A stretch of 64,000 bases of DNA from Massilia sp. METH4 (GCF_037094685.1 NZ_CP146614.1:4836001-4900000), one strand, 5' to 3'; shown: positions 34,499 through 45,600, numbered from the stretch's first letter. The notes: generated by a model from the sequence alone, not told the origin. Translations and numbers: made by a program.

Positions 34499-36979
34499 AT
34501 GGAGACGATGACTGCCACGGCGACGAAGAGCGAAAGACCGGATACCCATGTGCTGCGCGACGGATGGCGCGCGTTGGCGCGCCATCCCTGGCCGACCCTG
34601 CTTGCCGTCGGCGTGCTTGCGGTCGGCATCGCCGTGTTCGCCCTGCTGGGCGGCTTCGTACGCCACGCCCTGAACGTCAATGCGCACCTGCCCGACGGTC
34701 TTTTCATCATCAAGCAGCGCGACAATACGGCGGCCCAGGCGACCTGGTTCGACCAGGCGCCGATGGTCCTGGCCCGGCACGCGGCGGCCTTGCCCGGCGT
34801 GACTGGAGCGACCGTGCTCGTTCCCCTGCGCCCGCAGATGAAGGGCATGACGGTGCGGGCCGGCGCGCGGTTGCTGCCCTTGCAGGGCTTGACCGTGCTG
34901 CCCGGCTTTGCCGGCATGCTCGGCTTGCGGGCCGCCGGCGGGGAAGACCTGGAACGCGCGCTGGCGCGGCCGGACGGCATCGTGCTGACCAGCGATGCCG
35001 CACTGCGCCTGTTCGATACCGCCGACGCCGTGGGCCGCACGCTGCGGGCCGAAGGGCATGTACTGCGGGTCGCCGCCGTGCTGACCGCCCAGCCGGGACC
35101 GACCACGCTGCCGTTCGACGCGCTGACGGGCGTGCACAGTACCCTGGTGGAGCCGGTGATCCGCGAAGAGGTGCTCACGGGACGGCAGGGCTGGCCCGGC
35201 AAGGTCCTGCTGCGGCTGGCGCCTGGCACCCCGCCGGAAGCGGTAAGCGCCGCCCTGCAGGCTGCCGTTCAACACGTGCCCGGCTTGCAACAGCATGGGC
35301 CGGACGTCGCCGCCCGGCTGGGCGGCCGCCCGCCGCTCGAGATCGCGCTGGCGGCGCTGCGTGGCGCCTATTTCGACCATGAGCTCGGCAGCAATTTCCT
35401 GTGGAGCGCTGGCGAGCGCAGCAACCCGGCGCTGGTGGCCGGGCTGGGCGCCGTGGCGCTGCTCATCCTTGCCCTGGCCGGCGCCAACTACATGAACCTG
35501 GCGGCGGTGCGCGTGCTGCGCCGCCAGCGCGAACTGGCGGTGCGCAAGGTGCTGGGCGCGCGGGCCCGCGACATCGTGGCGCTGTGCGTCGCCGAGGCGA
35601 TGATGGTGACGCTGGCCGCCACGCTGCTCGGCTTGTTGCTGGCCTGGCTGGCGCTCCCGGTGTTCGCGGTGCTCGCCGGACGCGCGCTGCATGGCATGCT
35701 GGCGCCTGGCCACGTCGCCGGCGTGCTGGCCGCCGGGATCGCGCTCGCCTGTCTCGCCGCCGTCTATCCCGCCTGGCTGGCCCTGCGCGTGCGGCCCGAC
35801 TGCGTGCTATCCGGCAAACCCGATACGGAATCGCCCGGCGCGGCCCGGGCCCGCCGCGTGCTCACGGTGCTGCAACTGGCCGTGGCGATGGGCGTGGCCG
35901 GCGTGGCACTGGCCATCGCGTGGCAGACGCGCTACGCGGCCCAGGCCGCGCCCGGCTTCGATCCGGCCCCGCTGACCCTTGTCGACATGCCCGGGCAGGT
36001 GCGCCATTCCACCGGGGCGCGGGGGCTGCTGGCCGCGCTGGTGGCCCAGCCGGGCATCGATGGCGTGGCCGTGTCGCTGGACGCCGTCGGGCGCAACGAG
36101 GACACGCTCGGCCGCACCTTCGAACGGCCGGGCGGGCAGGGCGCCACCCTCGACGTGCGCTGGGTGAGCGCGAATTTCTTCACGCTGTACGGCGTGCGTG
36201 CCGCCGCCGGCCGCCTGTTCGATCCGCGCATCGACCGCGAGGACGATCCCGCGCCGCTGGTGCTCAACGCGGTGGCGGCGCGCGCGCTGGGCTTTGGCGA
36301 CCCGGCGCTGGCGCTGGGAAAGACGGTGCTGTTCCGCGACTGGGATGGCAAGGCTTCGCCGCGGCGCGTGATCGGCATCGCACCGCCGCTGCGCTTCCAG
36401 TCGTTGCGCGAGCAACCGCGCCCGGTGGCATTCGAACTGTCGACCGCGGGCGCCACGCTGACGGTGCGCTCGGCGCTGCCGGCGGGCCAGGTGGATGCGC
36501 TGGTACGCCGCCTGTGGCCGCGCCATTTCCCCGACGCGCTGCCGCGCATCCACCGCGCCGGCGCGGTGCTGGACCGTAATTATGCGGACGACGCCCGGCT
36601 GGCCCGGTTGCTGGCAATTGCCGCCGGCATGGCGCTGGCGCTGGCCGCCGCCGGCTGCTACACGCTGGCGGCACACACGGTACAGCGGCGCACGAAGGAG
36701 ATCGTGCTGCGCAAGCTGCACGGCGCCTCGCGCGGCGCCATCGGACTCCTGGTACTGCGCGAGACGGGCATGCTGGCGCTGCTGGGGGGCGTCGCCGGGT
36801 TGCCGGTGGCGGCGCTCGTGATCGAACGCTACCTCGCCGGTTATGTGGAAAGAGCCCCGGCCGGGCAGTGGGCACTGCCGTGCGCCCTGGGCGTGACGGC
36901 GGTCGTGGCGCTGGCGGCGGCGGCGCGCCATGCGTGGGCAGCGATGCGGGTGGCACCGGCGGGGGCGCTGAGGGTTTGA
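34499..36979 (+). CDS. ABC-type FtsX/MacB-like permease
   Basis: 826-residue inner-membrane protein with an N-terminal helix (about residues 30-52), a MacB-type periplasmic domain (about 55-290), a first FtsX domain (about 309-435, with RRQRELAVRKVLGA), a second periplasmic domain and a second FtsX domain (about 700-826, with QRRTKEIVLRKLHGA). This is the duplicated form of macrolide/lipoprotein-type permeases used for efflux or mechanotransmission. No ATPase gene adjoins it, so its partner is elsewhere or missing. A start at 34508 is equally plausible, having GGAG before it. Confidence 0.85.
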   Translation: METMTATATKSERPDTHVLRDGWRALARHPWPTLLAVGVLAVGIAVFALLGGFVRHALNVNAHLPDGLFIIKQRDNTAAQATWFDQAPMVLARHAAALPGVTGATVLVPLRPQMKGMTVRAGARLLPLQGLTVLPGFAGMLGLRAAGGEDLERALARPDGIVLTSDAALRLFDTADAVGRTLRAEGHVLRVAAVLTAQPGPTTLPFDALTGVHSTLVEPVIREEVLTGRQGWPGKVLLRLAPGTPPEAVSAALQAAVQHVPGLQQHGPDVAARLGGRPPLEIALAALRGAYFDHELGSNFLWSAGERSNPALVAGLGAVALLILALAGANYMNLAAVRVLRRQRELAVRKVLGARARDIVALCVAEAMMVTLAATLLGLLLAWLALPVFAVLAGRALHGMLAPGHVAGVLAAGIALACLAAVYPAWLALRVRPDCVLSGKPDTESPGAARARRVLTVLQLAVAMGVAGVALAIAWQTRYAAQAAPGFDPAPLTLVDMPGQVRHSTGARGLLAALVAQPGIDGVAVSLDAVGRNEDTLGRTFERPGGQGATLDVRWVSANFFTLYGVRAAAGRLFDPRIDREDDPAPLVLNAVAARALGFGDPALALGKTVLFRDWDGKASPRRVIGIAPPLRFQSLREQPRPVAFELSTAGATLTVRSALPAGQVDALVRRLWPRHFPDALPRIHRAGAVLDRNYADDARLARLLAIAAGMALALAAAGCYTLAAHTVQRRTKEIVLRKLHGASRGAIGLLVLRETGMLALLGGVAGLPVAALVIERYLAGYVERAPAGQWALPCALGVTAVVALAAAARHAWAAMRVAPAGALRV

Positions 36980-36986
36980 CTGTCGC

Positions 36987-38942
<1,956 letters not shown>

Positions 38943-39101
38943 GGTTTTCGGGTGCCGATGGGCTGTCGCCACTATACCGGAGTCGGGCATCCGGCGATGG
39001 ACGGCTGGATGGAAGGGGGAAGGGTGCTGCGAGCGGCGCTGGAAGCGGCGCGCGCGGCCTGCTACCATGCGCCCGGATCATGTGAGGAGGTTTCGGCGGG
39101 G

Positions 39102-39779
39102 ATGTGCGTCAATTATGTGACCGTGAAGAGGGACAGCCTGGCGCGCTTCGCGGCGCTCGACCAGCGCGTGCCGTTCGCGCCGCGCGGCGAGTGGGAGCAC
39201 GAGGTGTGGCAGGATTATGCCGCCCCCATCGTCGTGGCGGCGCCGGAAGGGCGGCGCTGCCTGGTGGCAAGCTACGGCATGGTCCCGCAGCACCGCTTGC
39301 CCGCCGGCAGCCGCGCCTACTCGACGATGAATGCGCGCATCGAGACGGTGGCCGAACTGCCGAGCTACCGCGACGCCTGGCAGCACAGCCGTTTCTGCCT
39401 GGTGCCGATGGAACGCTGGTTCGAGCCGAACTACGAGAGCGGCCGGCACCAGCGCTGGTCGATCGGCCGCGCGGACGGCCAGCCGCTTGCCGTGGCGGGC
39501 CTGTGGCGCGCCTGGGAAGAGCCGGACGGGCGGCGGGTGTGCTCGTTCACCCAGCTGACCGTGAACGCCGATGCCCATCCGCTGCTGTCGCGCTTCCACC
39601 GGCCCGGGGACGAAAAGCGCGCACTGGTGCCGCTGGCGCCCGAGCAATGGGAAGACTGGCTGCGCTGCCGCGACCCGGACGCGGCGCGGCGGATGCTGGC
39701 GCTGCCGGAAGAAGGGGTGTTGACGGCGGGGCCGGAGCCGCTCGGCGGGGTGGAGGAGCCGCAGGCGGCGTTGTTCTAG
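39102..39779 (+). CDS. SRAP-family protein (YedK/HMCES-like)
   Basis: 225 residues. Begins MCVNY, giving the catalytic Cys2 that cross-links abasic sites in single-stranded DNA. STMNARIETV supplies the Asn, RFCLVPMERWFEP the conserved Glu region, and FHRPGDEKRALVPL the expected His-containing motif. Some positions differ from the usual MCGRY and HxRMP, so it is a divergent member. Such proteins shield abasic lesions during replication. A GGAGG lies 12 bases before the ATG. Followed by a cluster of hairpin repeats. Confidence 0.88.
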   Translation: MCVNYVTVKRDSLARFAALDQRVPFAPRGEWEHEVWQDYAAPIVVAAPEGRRCLVASYGMVPQHRLPAGSRAYSTMNARIETVAELPSYRDAWQHSRFCLVPMERWFEPNYESGRHQRWSIGRADGQPLAVAGLWRAWEEPDGRRVCSFTQLTVNADAHPLLSRFHRPGDEKRALVPLAPEQWEDWLRCRDPDAARRMLALPEEGVLTAGPEPLGGVEEPQAALF

Positions 39780-39794
39780 CGGGTGCCTCATGGG

Positions 39795-39973
39795 GAAACC
39801 GGTGTCGGACACCATTTTCCATGGTTGCCTCATGGGAAAACCGGTGTCGAACACCATTTTCCAGGGAAAATGGTGTTCGACACCAAGGACTCCACCGCCG
39901 CCGGCCGCGCACTGGTGTCGTACACCTTTCCTGGATGGTTCTTCCAGGAAAGGTGTACGACACCGGTTTTCTC
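39795..39973. repeat. Cluster of GTGTC-type hairpin repeats (locus D)
   Basis: About 180 bp with one partial and two full copies: a partial unit at 39796-39820 (GGTGTCGGACACCATTTTCC), a full unit at 39836-39884 (core GGTGTCGAACACC) and a full unit at 39912-39973 (core GGTGTCGTACACC), the last carrying a longer loop. The GGGAAAACC flanks before the first two units are near-identical, suggesting local duplication. Confidence 0.88.
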
Positions 39974-39994
39974 ATGCCGTAGCCAGCGGTTTTC

Positions 39995-42754
39995 TCATGC
40001 CGTGGCCACCGACTCCACAGCCACTCCCCCAAAAATCTCCAGGCACACCTCCGCCGGCAACGGCTCCCCATACAGATACCCCTGGATCTCGTCGCAACCG
40101 TTGGCGCGCAGCGATGCCAGCTGGGCGGCGTCTTCCACGCCTTCGGCGATGACGCGCAAGCCCAGGCTGTGGGCGAGGGCGATCACGGCGCGCGTGATGG
40201 CCAGGTCTTCGCTGTCGGCCGGCAGGTCGCGTACGAAGGCGCGGTCGATCTTCAGCGCGTCGAGCGGAAAGCGCTTCAGGTACGACAGGCTCGAATAGCC
40301 GGTGCCGAAGTCGTCGATGGACAGTCCGATACCGGATGCCTTCAGGCGCCGCAGCACGGCTTCCGAGGCCGCCGGGTCGCTCATCAGCATCGACTCGGTC
40401 AGCTCGAAACCGAGCGCCGACGGGGCGATGCCCGCCTCGCGCGCCGACGCCAGGATCATGTCCACCAGGTTTTCCTGCTGGAACTGGCGGGCCGACAGGT
40501 TGACGGCCACGGTCACTCCTGGCATGCCGGCGTCGCGCCAGGCGCGCACCTGGGCGCACACGGAACGGATCACCCAGGCGCCCACCGGCAGGATCAGCCC
40601 CGTGTCTTCCAGCACGGGCACGAATTCGGATGGCTGCACGGTGCCGTGCGGGCCATGCCAGCGCAGCAGCGCCTCGAAGCCCGTCAGCCGGCCGGACGCC
40701 ACGTCCTGCTTCGGTTGATAGGCGAGCGTGAACTCGCCCCTGTCGAGCGCGCCGCGCAGGCCGGATTCGAGCGCCACCCGGCGCGCCACCCGCTCGTTCA
40801 TCTCGCTGCGGAAACGGCAGCCGCGGGCGCGGCCGTGCTGCTTGGCCGCGTACATGGCCGTGTCGGCGTTGCGCACCAGGTCTTCGGCCACGCGGCCGTC
40901 GCGCGGCGCGCAGGCGATGCCGATGCTGGCTCCGATGAACACCTGCTGGCCGTCCAGCGTGAACGGCCTGGTGAGGCTGGCCACCACCGTGTCGGCGCAG
41001 GCGTCGGCATCCTCGTCCGGGTAGCCCGGCGGGCAGATCACGGCGAATTCATCGCCCCCCAGGCGCGCCACGAAGGCGCGCGCCGGCACGGCCGCCAGGA
41101 GCCGCCGCGCGGCCTCCAGCAGCAGCTCGTCGCCGGCCGCGTGGCCGAGCGTGTCGTTGACGTTCTTGAAGTGGTCGAGGTCGATGATCAGGAGCTGCAC
41201 CGCCTTGCCCTCGCCCAGCATGCCGGCCAGGCGCTCGCCGAAGGCAGCGCGGTTGGGCAGCGCCGTCAGCGGGTCATGGGAAGCCAGGTAGCGCAGCCGC
41301 AGGCTGCTGTGGTGCCGTTCCACCGCGTTGGCGAAGGTGCCGGCGAGGCTGTCGAGGAAGTGGCGGTCGTGGTCGGTGAACGCCGCGTCGTCCGCACCCT
41401 GCACGGCCAGCGTGCCGCGCACGTCGCCCCAGCGCAGCGCCACCTCGGCGCGGTCGGTGCCGTCCCCGCGCGGGGCGCGCCTGGCCTGCATGGGCGGCCA
41501 CTCGGCCACGCTGGCGGCGCCGCCGTCGGCGTGCTCCAGGAGCTCGGCGTAATCGGCTTGCAGGCCGACCGCGGCGGCACGCACCAGCAGCCGGCACAGC
41601 GTGTCGTAATCGGATTCCACCAGCGCGCAGCGGGCGAAGGCCGCGGCCTGCTCGTGCTTTCGCGCATGGGCGAGCGCCAGCTGCTCGCTGCGGCGGCGGT
41701 CCGTGATGTCGATTTCGATGCAGATGTATTTCTCGACATTCTTCGCCGCGTCGAAGATCGGCACCACGGTACGGCGGTGCCAGCGCGGACGGCCGGAATG
41801 GTCCACCAGCCGCACTTCGCAGGTCAGCGTGGACGCGCCGTGGCGGCCGTGGCGCCGCGGTTCGAGCAGTTCGCCGATCTGGTCGATCGGCATGTGCAGC
41901 AATTCCTCGCGGCTGTGGCCGGAGGCGGTGACATAGCGGTCGTTGGCGGCGACGATGCGGCCGGCCGGGTCCAGCTCGCACACGCTGCACGCTTCGTCGA
42001 GGGCGCTCTTGTGCTGGATCAGCGAATCGATCAGCGTGTCGATACGCTGGTCCAGGCTGCTGCGGATGCTGTGCGTGATGCGGTCCACCGCGCGCATCGC
42101 CTGTTCGATCTCGAGCGGGGTGTCGCCGCCGCGCGGCGTTGCCGCGGCGACGCCGGCCGACAGGTCGGCTTCGTAGCGCTGCAGCCGGGTGAGCTGGCCG
42201 AGCCAGCGGCGCAGCAGCCGGTGCATGGCGAACAGCGACAGCAGCACGCAGGCCGTGGCCAGCCAGAGCGTGTCGCGCATCAGGAGCCACAGCCGCTCGG
42301 CGATCGCGGCTTCGTCGAAGGAGAGGCGCATCACGCCGTAGTCGCGGCCGCCAACCGAGATCGGCCGGTTCACGTCGAACAGCTGGTCCGACACCATGGC
42401 GACGATGAAGCCGGGCGGGCGCGCGCTTTCGCGCGGCTGGGCGGAGATCCGCAGCGCGTGGCCGCCCACGTCGATGAAGGCGGCGGAGCGGAATGGCGAG
42501 GAGTGCAGCGCCTTGGCCAGCGTGCGCTGCACCGTGTCGTAGTCGCCCACGACGACACCATCCTCGACGGCCTGCGACGCCACTTCGGCCACCATGGTGC
42601 CCATGTCCTGTACTTCCTCGATCTCGCGCACGAACTGCACGCGGTAGTAGGTGCACAGCGACAGCACGAGAAAGCACAGCAGCGTCACGCTGTACAGCGC
42701 GAACATGCGGCCCCACAGGGTACGCGGCGTCAGGCGGCGCAGCGCGGCAGCCAT
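39995..42754 (-). CDS. Membrane PAS-GAF-GGDEF-EAL cyclic-di-GMP enzyme
   Basis: 919 residues. Helix 1 (about 16-36), a periplasmic sensor segment (about 40-150), helix 2, a PAS domain (about 230-350, ending in the CIEIDITDRR type linker), a GAF-like domain (about 365-500), GGDEF (LGGDEF intact, about 570) and EAL (EALLRW about 690, [15 protein letters not shown]). Both catalytic domains look intact, so net c-di-GMP output depends on regulation. Its ATG is 2 bp beyond the stop of a PhnD-like periplasmic binding protein, which is probably the ligand-sensing partner for its periplasmic segment (inference). The longer open frame reaching 43816 covers that neighbour in another frame and is not one fused gene. 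Confidence 0.92.
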   Translation of the reverse strand: MAAALRRLTPRTLWGRMFALYSVTLLCFLVLSLCTYYRVQFVREIEEVQDMGTMVAEVASQAVEDGVVVGDYDTVQRTLAKALHSSPFRSAAFIDVGGHALRISAQPRESARPPGFIVAMVSDQLFDVNRPISVGGRDYGVMRLSFDEAAIAERLWLLMRDTLWLATACVLLSLFAMHRLLRRWLGQLTRLQRYEADLSAGVAAATPRGGDTPLEIEQAMRAVDRITHSIRSSLDQRIDTLIDSLIQHKSALDEACSVCELDPAGRIVAANDRYVTASGHSREELLHMPIDQIGELLEPRRHGRHGASTLTCEVRLVDHSGRPRWHRRTVVPIFDAAKNVEKYICIEIDITDRRRSEQLALAHARKHEQAAAFARCALVESDYDTLCRLLVRAAAVGLQADYAELLEHADGGAASVAEWPPMQARRAPRGDGTDRAEVALRWGDVRGTLAVQGADDAAFTDHDRHFLDSLAGTFANAVERHHSSLRLRYLASHDPLTALPNRAAFGERLAGMLGEGKAVQLLIIDLDHFKNVNDTLGHAAGDELLLEAARRLLAAVPARAFVARLGGDEFAVICPPGYPDEDADACADTVVASLTRPFTLDGQQVFIGASIGIACAPRDGRVAEDLVRNADTAMYAAKQHGRARGCRFRSEMNERVARRVALESGLRGALDRGEFTLAYQPKQDVASGRLTGFEALLRWHGPHGTVQPSEFVPVLEDTGLILPVGAWVIRSVCAQVRAWRDAGMPGVTVAVNLSARQFQQENLVDMILASAREAGIAPSALGFELTESMLMSDPAASEAVLRRLKASGIGLSIDDFGTGYSSLSYLKRFPLDALKIDRAFVRDLPADSEDLAITRAVIALAHSLGLRVIAEGVEDAAQLASLRANGCDEIQGYLYGEPLPAEVCLEIFGGVAVESVATA

Positions 42755-42756
42755 CG

Positions 42757-43623
42757 TCAGCGCAGGCTGGCCGGAATGCGGCCGTAGAATTCGCGGTAGG
42801 CGGCGTAGTCGGCCTCGCCGGCCGGCACGAAGGCGAACGGCGCGGTCTTCACGAGCGCCGCCGCCTCGGCCAGCACGCGGCGCCCTTCGGGATCGTCGGC
42901 CATGCCGATGAAGGCGCGCGCCACCGCCTCGGCCGTGGCGGGCGGCACGCGCGGCGACACCATCAGCGCCAGGTCGTTGAACGGCTCCGATTGCCACAGC
43001 ACCCGCAGCGGTTGCCGGGTGCGCGCGATGTACGAGGCGGTGAGCTGGGCGTTCGCGCCCACCGCGCGCACCTTGCCGCTGGCCAGCTGGGCAAACGCCC
43101 CATCCATGTTGCCGGCGAAGACCACGTTGACGGGAATCTGGCGGCGCAGCAGTTCCGCATAGCTCACCTTGTAGGCCACCGTCGCCTCGGGCCCCGGGAA
43201 CGCCACGTCGGCGCCGGCCAGGTCCTTCAGTTCGCGCGCGGGCGAGCTGGCCAGCGTGACGATCTGCGAACGCACCGGCGCGCCGTTGCGCCGCGCCAGC
43301 AGGCGCCAGCCCATGCGAGCGCGTTCCGGCGCGAACAGGTGGTTCGTGAAGGCGAAGTCCACTTCCTGCGCCAGCACGAAGCTGGTGGTGTCGGCCGAGG
43401 TGCGGCCCAGTTTCAGGCGCAGCGTGGCGCCGCTGGCGCGCGACACGTAATCCATGATGGGATTCCAGTAGGCTGCCGTGATCTGCACATTGTGCTGGTT
43501 CACCGGGGAGAACTGGTAGACCGTAGCCGAGTCCGCGGGCATGCCGGACGTCGGCGCGGCATGCGCGGCCCAGCAGGCGACCAGCAGGCCGGCGGCCATG
43601 CCGGCAAATCGGGTTGGGTACAT
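42757..43623 (-). CDS. PhnD-like phosphate/phosphonate-type periplasmic binding protein
   Basis: 288 residues with a signal peptide (about 1-22, ending AAHA). The sequence follows the PhnD/SsuA-type fold: VYQFSPVNQHNVQITAAYWNPIMDYVSR, VDFAFTNHLFAPERARMGW, ASSPARELKDLAGADVAFPGPEAT, and the hinge region NMDGAFAQLASGKVRAVGANAQL. There is no ABC transporter nearby; instead the gene is fused by a 2-bp gap to a GGDEF-EAL gene, so it is more likely a ligand sensor for c-di-GMP control than a transporter component. GGAG lies upstream of the ATG. Confidence 0.88.
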   Translation of the reverse strand: MYPTRFAGMAAGLLVACWAAHAAPTSGMPADSATVYQFSPVNQHNVQITAAYWNPIMDYVSRASGATLRLKLGRTSADTTSFVLAQEVDFAFTNHLFAPERARMGWRLLARRNGAPVRSQIVTLASSPARELKDLAGADVAFPGPEATVAYKVSYAELLRRQIPVNVVFAGNMDGAFAQLASGKVRAVGANAQLTASYIARTRQPLRVLWQSEPFNDLALMVSPRVPPATAEAVARAFIGMADDPEGRRVLAEAAALVKTAPFAFVPAGEADYAAYREFYGRIPASLR

Positions 43624-43959
43624 CCGGGCTCCATCGAAGGGCGTCGCGGGACGCGGTGAAGGGGGCCGCTCGCGCGACGCCGGGCATTTTACCGCAAAAC
43701 AATGTCGGATGAACAATGACCGGCCGTGATTTATTTTGCCAGCCTGTCTGTCGCGACTTTTCACCCGCTGTCACATTCGCGGCCACATATTTTCTAACTA
43801 CTTGAAAACGCTGCAATATTTCGAGCGGGTCAATTATCTGGATATAAACAGTAAACCTTTTATATCGTTACTCAAAAACCCCTGATTTTTCGTCATCAGC
43901 CTGTTGATTTGTGCCGCATCCGTCTGCATATCGAGCAGGTAGCGATTGACAAGGAGAAC
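43624..43959. other. AT-rich divergent region
   Basis: 336 bp without a gene between the PhnD-like gene and the small HTH gene. The right two thirds (43700-43910) are clearly AT-rich with TATAAA-like stretches and should hold promoters for both. I see no hairpin repeat and no well-matched operator; a CTG-N8-CAG pair at about 43838 has the wrong spacing for LexA. Confidence 0.6.
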
Positions 43960-44298
43960 ATGATGGAACCACTACTCAACCAGGGCGGGGCCGATCAGGA
44001 AATCGGTCAATACAATCCGGGCCGCCTGCTCGATGCGCTGGCCGAACGGCTCGGCGCGAAGAATGACGCGGCGCTGTCGCGTGCCCTCGAAGTGGCACCG
44101 CCCGTGCTCAGCAAGATCCGCCACGGCCGGTTGCCGGTCGGGGCGACGATCCTGCTGCGCATGCACGAGGCCAGCGGCATCCCGATCCGGGAGCTGCGCG
44201 ACCTGATGGGCGACCGGCGCGGGCGCATGCGCATGAGCCCCCAGGAGTTCCGCCCGAAATCGGCGCAACAGCCGGGCGAACAGCAGGTGGGGCGCTGA
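43960..44298 (+). CDS. Small HTH (phage CI / XRE-like) protein
   Basis: 112 residues; AGGAG precedes the ATG at 43960 (a second ATG follows immediately). Residues about 15-80 (LLDALAERLGAKNDAALSRALEVAPPVLSKIRHGRLPV) have the helical pattern of a CI-repressor-like helix-turn-helix, with a basic Arg/Met-rich tail. No dimerisation or sensor domain is visible. It probably binds DNA, perhaps as an adaptor or autoregulator; targets are unknown. Confidence 0.75.
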   Translation: MMEPLLNQGGADQEIGQYNPGRLLDALAERLGAKNDAALSRALEVAPPVLSKIRHGRLPVGATILLRMHEASGIPIRELRDLMGDRRGRMRMSPQEFRPKSAQQPGEQQVGR

Positions 44299-44392
44299 AC
44301 CGCTGACGGGCGGGTGACGCGCGGTCGTCCCGATGGGAGATGCGCCGGCGGGCGCATTGCCCGGCGCGCACTCGCGCGTCTGCAATCGGGTG

Positions 44393-44668
44393 ATGAACCG
44401 GACCGGCGAGCCGCGGCAAAACCATTATTTCCTGACCCTGGTGCAGGAGCTGCACTTCGGCCGTGCGGCCGAGCTGTGCTTCATCGCGCAGCCGGCGCTG
44501 AGCCAGCAGATCGCCCGTCTCGAGGACGCGGTCGGGGTGCGCCTGTTCGTGCGCGGGCAGCGCAGCGTGTCGCTGACGCCGGCTGGCGAAGTATTCCGCG
44601 ACGGCGTACGGCAGCTGTTCCGGCTGATCGAGGACACCACGCGCAACGGCAAACGCTCATCAAGGTGA
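44393..44668 (+). pseudogene. Truncated LysR-type regulator
   Basis: About 91 residues that match only the N-terminal winged helix-turn-helix of a LysR regulator: HYFLTLVQELHFGRAAELCF, IAQPALSQQIARLEDAVGVRLF, RGQRSVSLTPAGEVF. The normal effector-binding domain (about 200 further residues) is missing: the frame ends in a short unrelated tail and only 70 bp remain before the GntR gene. It is most likely a remnant after deletion; a functional short DNA-binding protein cannot be excluded. Confidence 0.75.
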
Positions 44669-44738
44669 TCGGTGGCGCGCCCGCGTGCATGCGGCGGGCT
44701 CGGGCCGGTACAATCGCGGCGGGCCATAACGATATCCG

Positions 44739-45446
44739 ATGATGAGCGAACCTTCCTTGCCAGGCACTTTCCGGCTCGACCGGGCCCGCAGCGCGGCCGT
44801 GCAGGTGTACGAGCACCTGCGTGAACTGATCGTCACGCTCGCCCTGCCGCCCGGCGCCGTGCTGTCGCGCAGCGAGCTGGCCGGGTATTTCGACGTGTCG
44901 GTGACGCCGGTGCGCGACGCGCTGGCGCGGCTGGACGATGAAAAGCTGGTCGAGGTGTTCCCCCAGCACGCCACGCGGGTGCGCGCGGTCGACCTGTCGT
45001 CGGCGCGCGAGGCGCACTTCCTGCGTCTGTCGGTGGAACTGGAACTCGTGCACGCGCTGGCCCGGCGGCCCGACCGGCAACTGGCCGACCGGCTGCTCGG
45101 GCTCGTGGCCCGGCAGGAGAACTGCCTGGAGCGGGGCGACCTGGCCAGCTTCACGGCCGTGGACATGGCATTCCACCGCACGATGTACGAGGCCGCCTCG
45201 CTCGAGGGCCTGTGGCACCGCCTGCGCGACGGCAGCGGCAACCTGGACCGCCTGCGCCGCCTGCATCTGCCGCTGAACGGCAAGGCCCGGTCCATCCTCG
45301 AACAGCATGGCGCGATTGCCCGCGCCATCGGCGACGGCGACGCCGCGCGCGCCCAGGCGTGGGTGCGCGAGCACTTGTCGGGAACGCTGTCCGAGCTCGA
45401 TGCGCTGCGCGCGAGGTATCCGGATTTCGTGTTGCCGGTGCAGTAG
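44739..45446 (+). CDS. GntR-family regulator, FCD (FadR) subgroup
   Basis: 235 residues. The N-terminal winged helix (about 20-85) contains VYEHLRELIVTLALPPGAVLSRSELAGYFDVSVTPVRDAL. The C-terminal FCD domain (about 95-220) shows the metal-ligand pattern Asp and His in VDMAFHRTMYE, His in EQHGAI and His in REHLSG. Such regulators respond to small organic acids or sugar acids and usually act next to a catabolic operon, but none adjoins here, so the regulon is elsewhere. Preceded by a LysR remnant. Confidence 0.92.
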   Translation: MMSEPSLPGTFRLDRARSAAVQVYEHLRELIVTLALPPGAVLSRSELAGYFDVSVTPVRDALARLDDEKLVEVFPQHATRVRAVDLSSAREAHFLRLSVELELVHALARRPDRQLADRLLGLVARQENCLERGDLASFTAVDMAFHRTMYEAASLEGLWHRLRDGSGNLDRLRRLHLPLNGKARSILEQHGAIARAIGDGDAARAQAWVREHLSGTLSELDALRARYPDFVLPVQ

Positions 45447-45467
45447 CCCGCGGCGCGTACCGGCGAG

Positions 45468-45522
45468 GAAAACCGGTGTCGCACACGTTTTCCGGGAACG
45501 GCACCCGGAAAACATGTCCGGA
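45468..45522. repeat. GTGTC-type hairpin repeat (locus E)
   Basis: One copy: GAAAACCGGTGTCGCACACG, TTTTCCGGG, loop, CCCGGAAAACATGTCCGG. The second core is decayed (CATGTCCGGA rather than a GGTGT arm). Confidence 0.8.
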
Positions 45523-45526
45523 AGGA

Positions 45527-45548
45527 GTGATGGCATGCATGCCATCAC
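45527..45548. other. 22-bp perfect palindrome
   Basis: GTGATGGCATG / CATGCCATCAC is a gap-free 22-bp palindrome in the 154 bp between the convergent GntR and hybrid kinase genes, directly beside a hairpin repeat. No T-run follows, so it is not an obvious terminator. It could be a protein-binding site or the scar of a mobile repeat. Confidence 0.6.
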
Positions 45549-45600
45549 CGCCTGGCAGGCGCGGAGCATGCTCCGCGAAACCCCTGCCAGGCCACCAGTG

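Noticed and set aside
39995..43816. One 1,273-residue fusion protein on the minus strand
   Set aside because: The upstream third is a GC-rich shadow of the PhnD-like gene, which has a signal peptide and family motifs in another frame; the GGDEF-EAL gene starts at 42754.
43836..43852. LexA-like box CTG-N8-CAG
   Set aside because: LexA sites need CTG-N10-CAG in this type of bacterium; spacing is wrong and the centre is not alternating TA.
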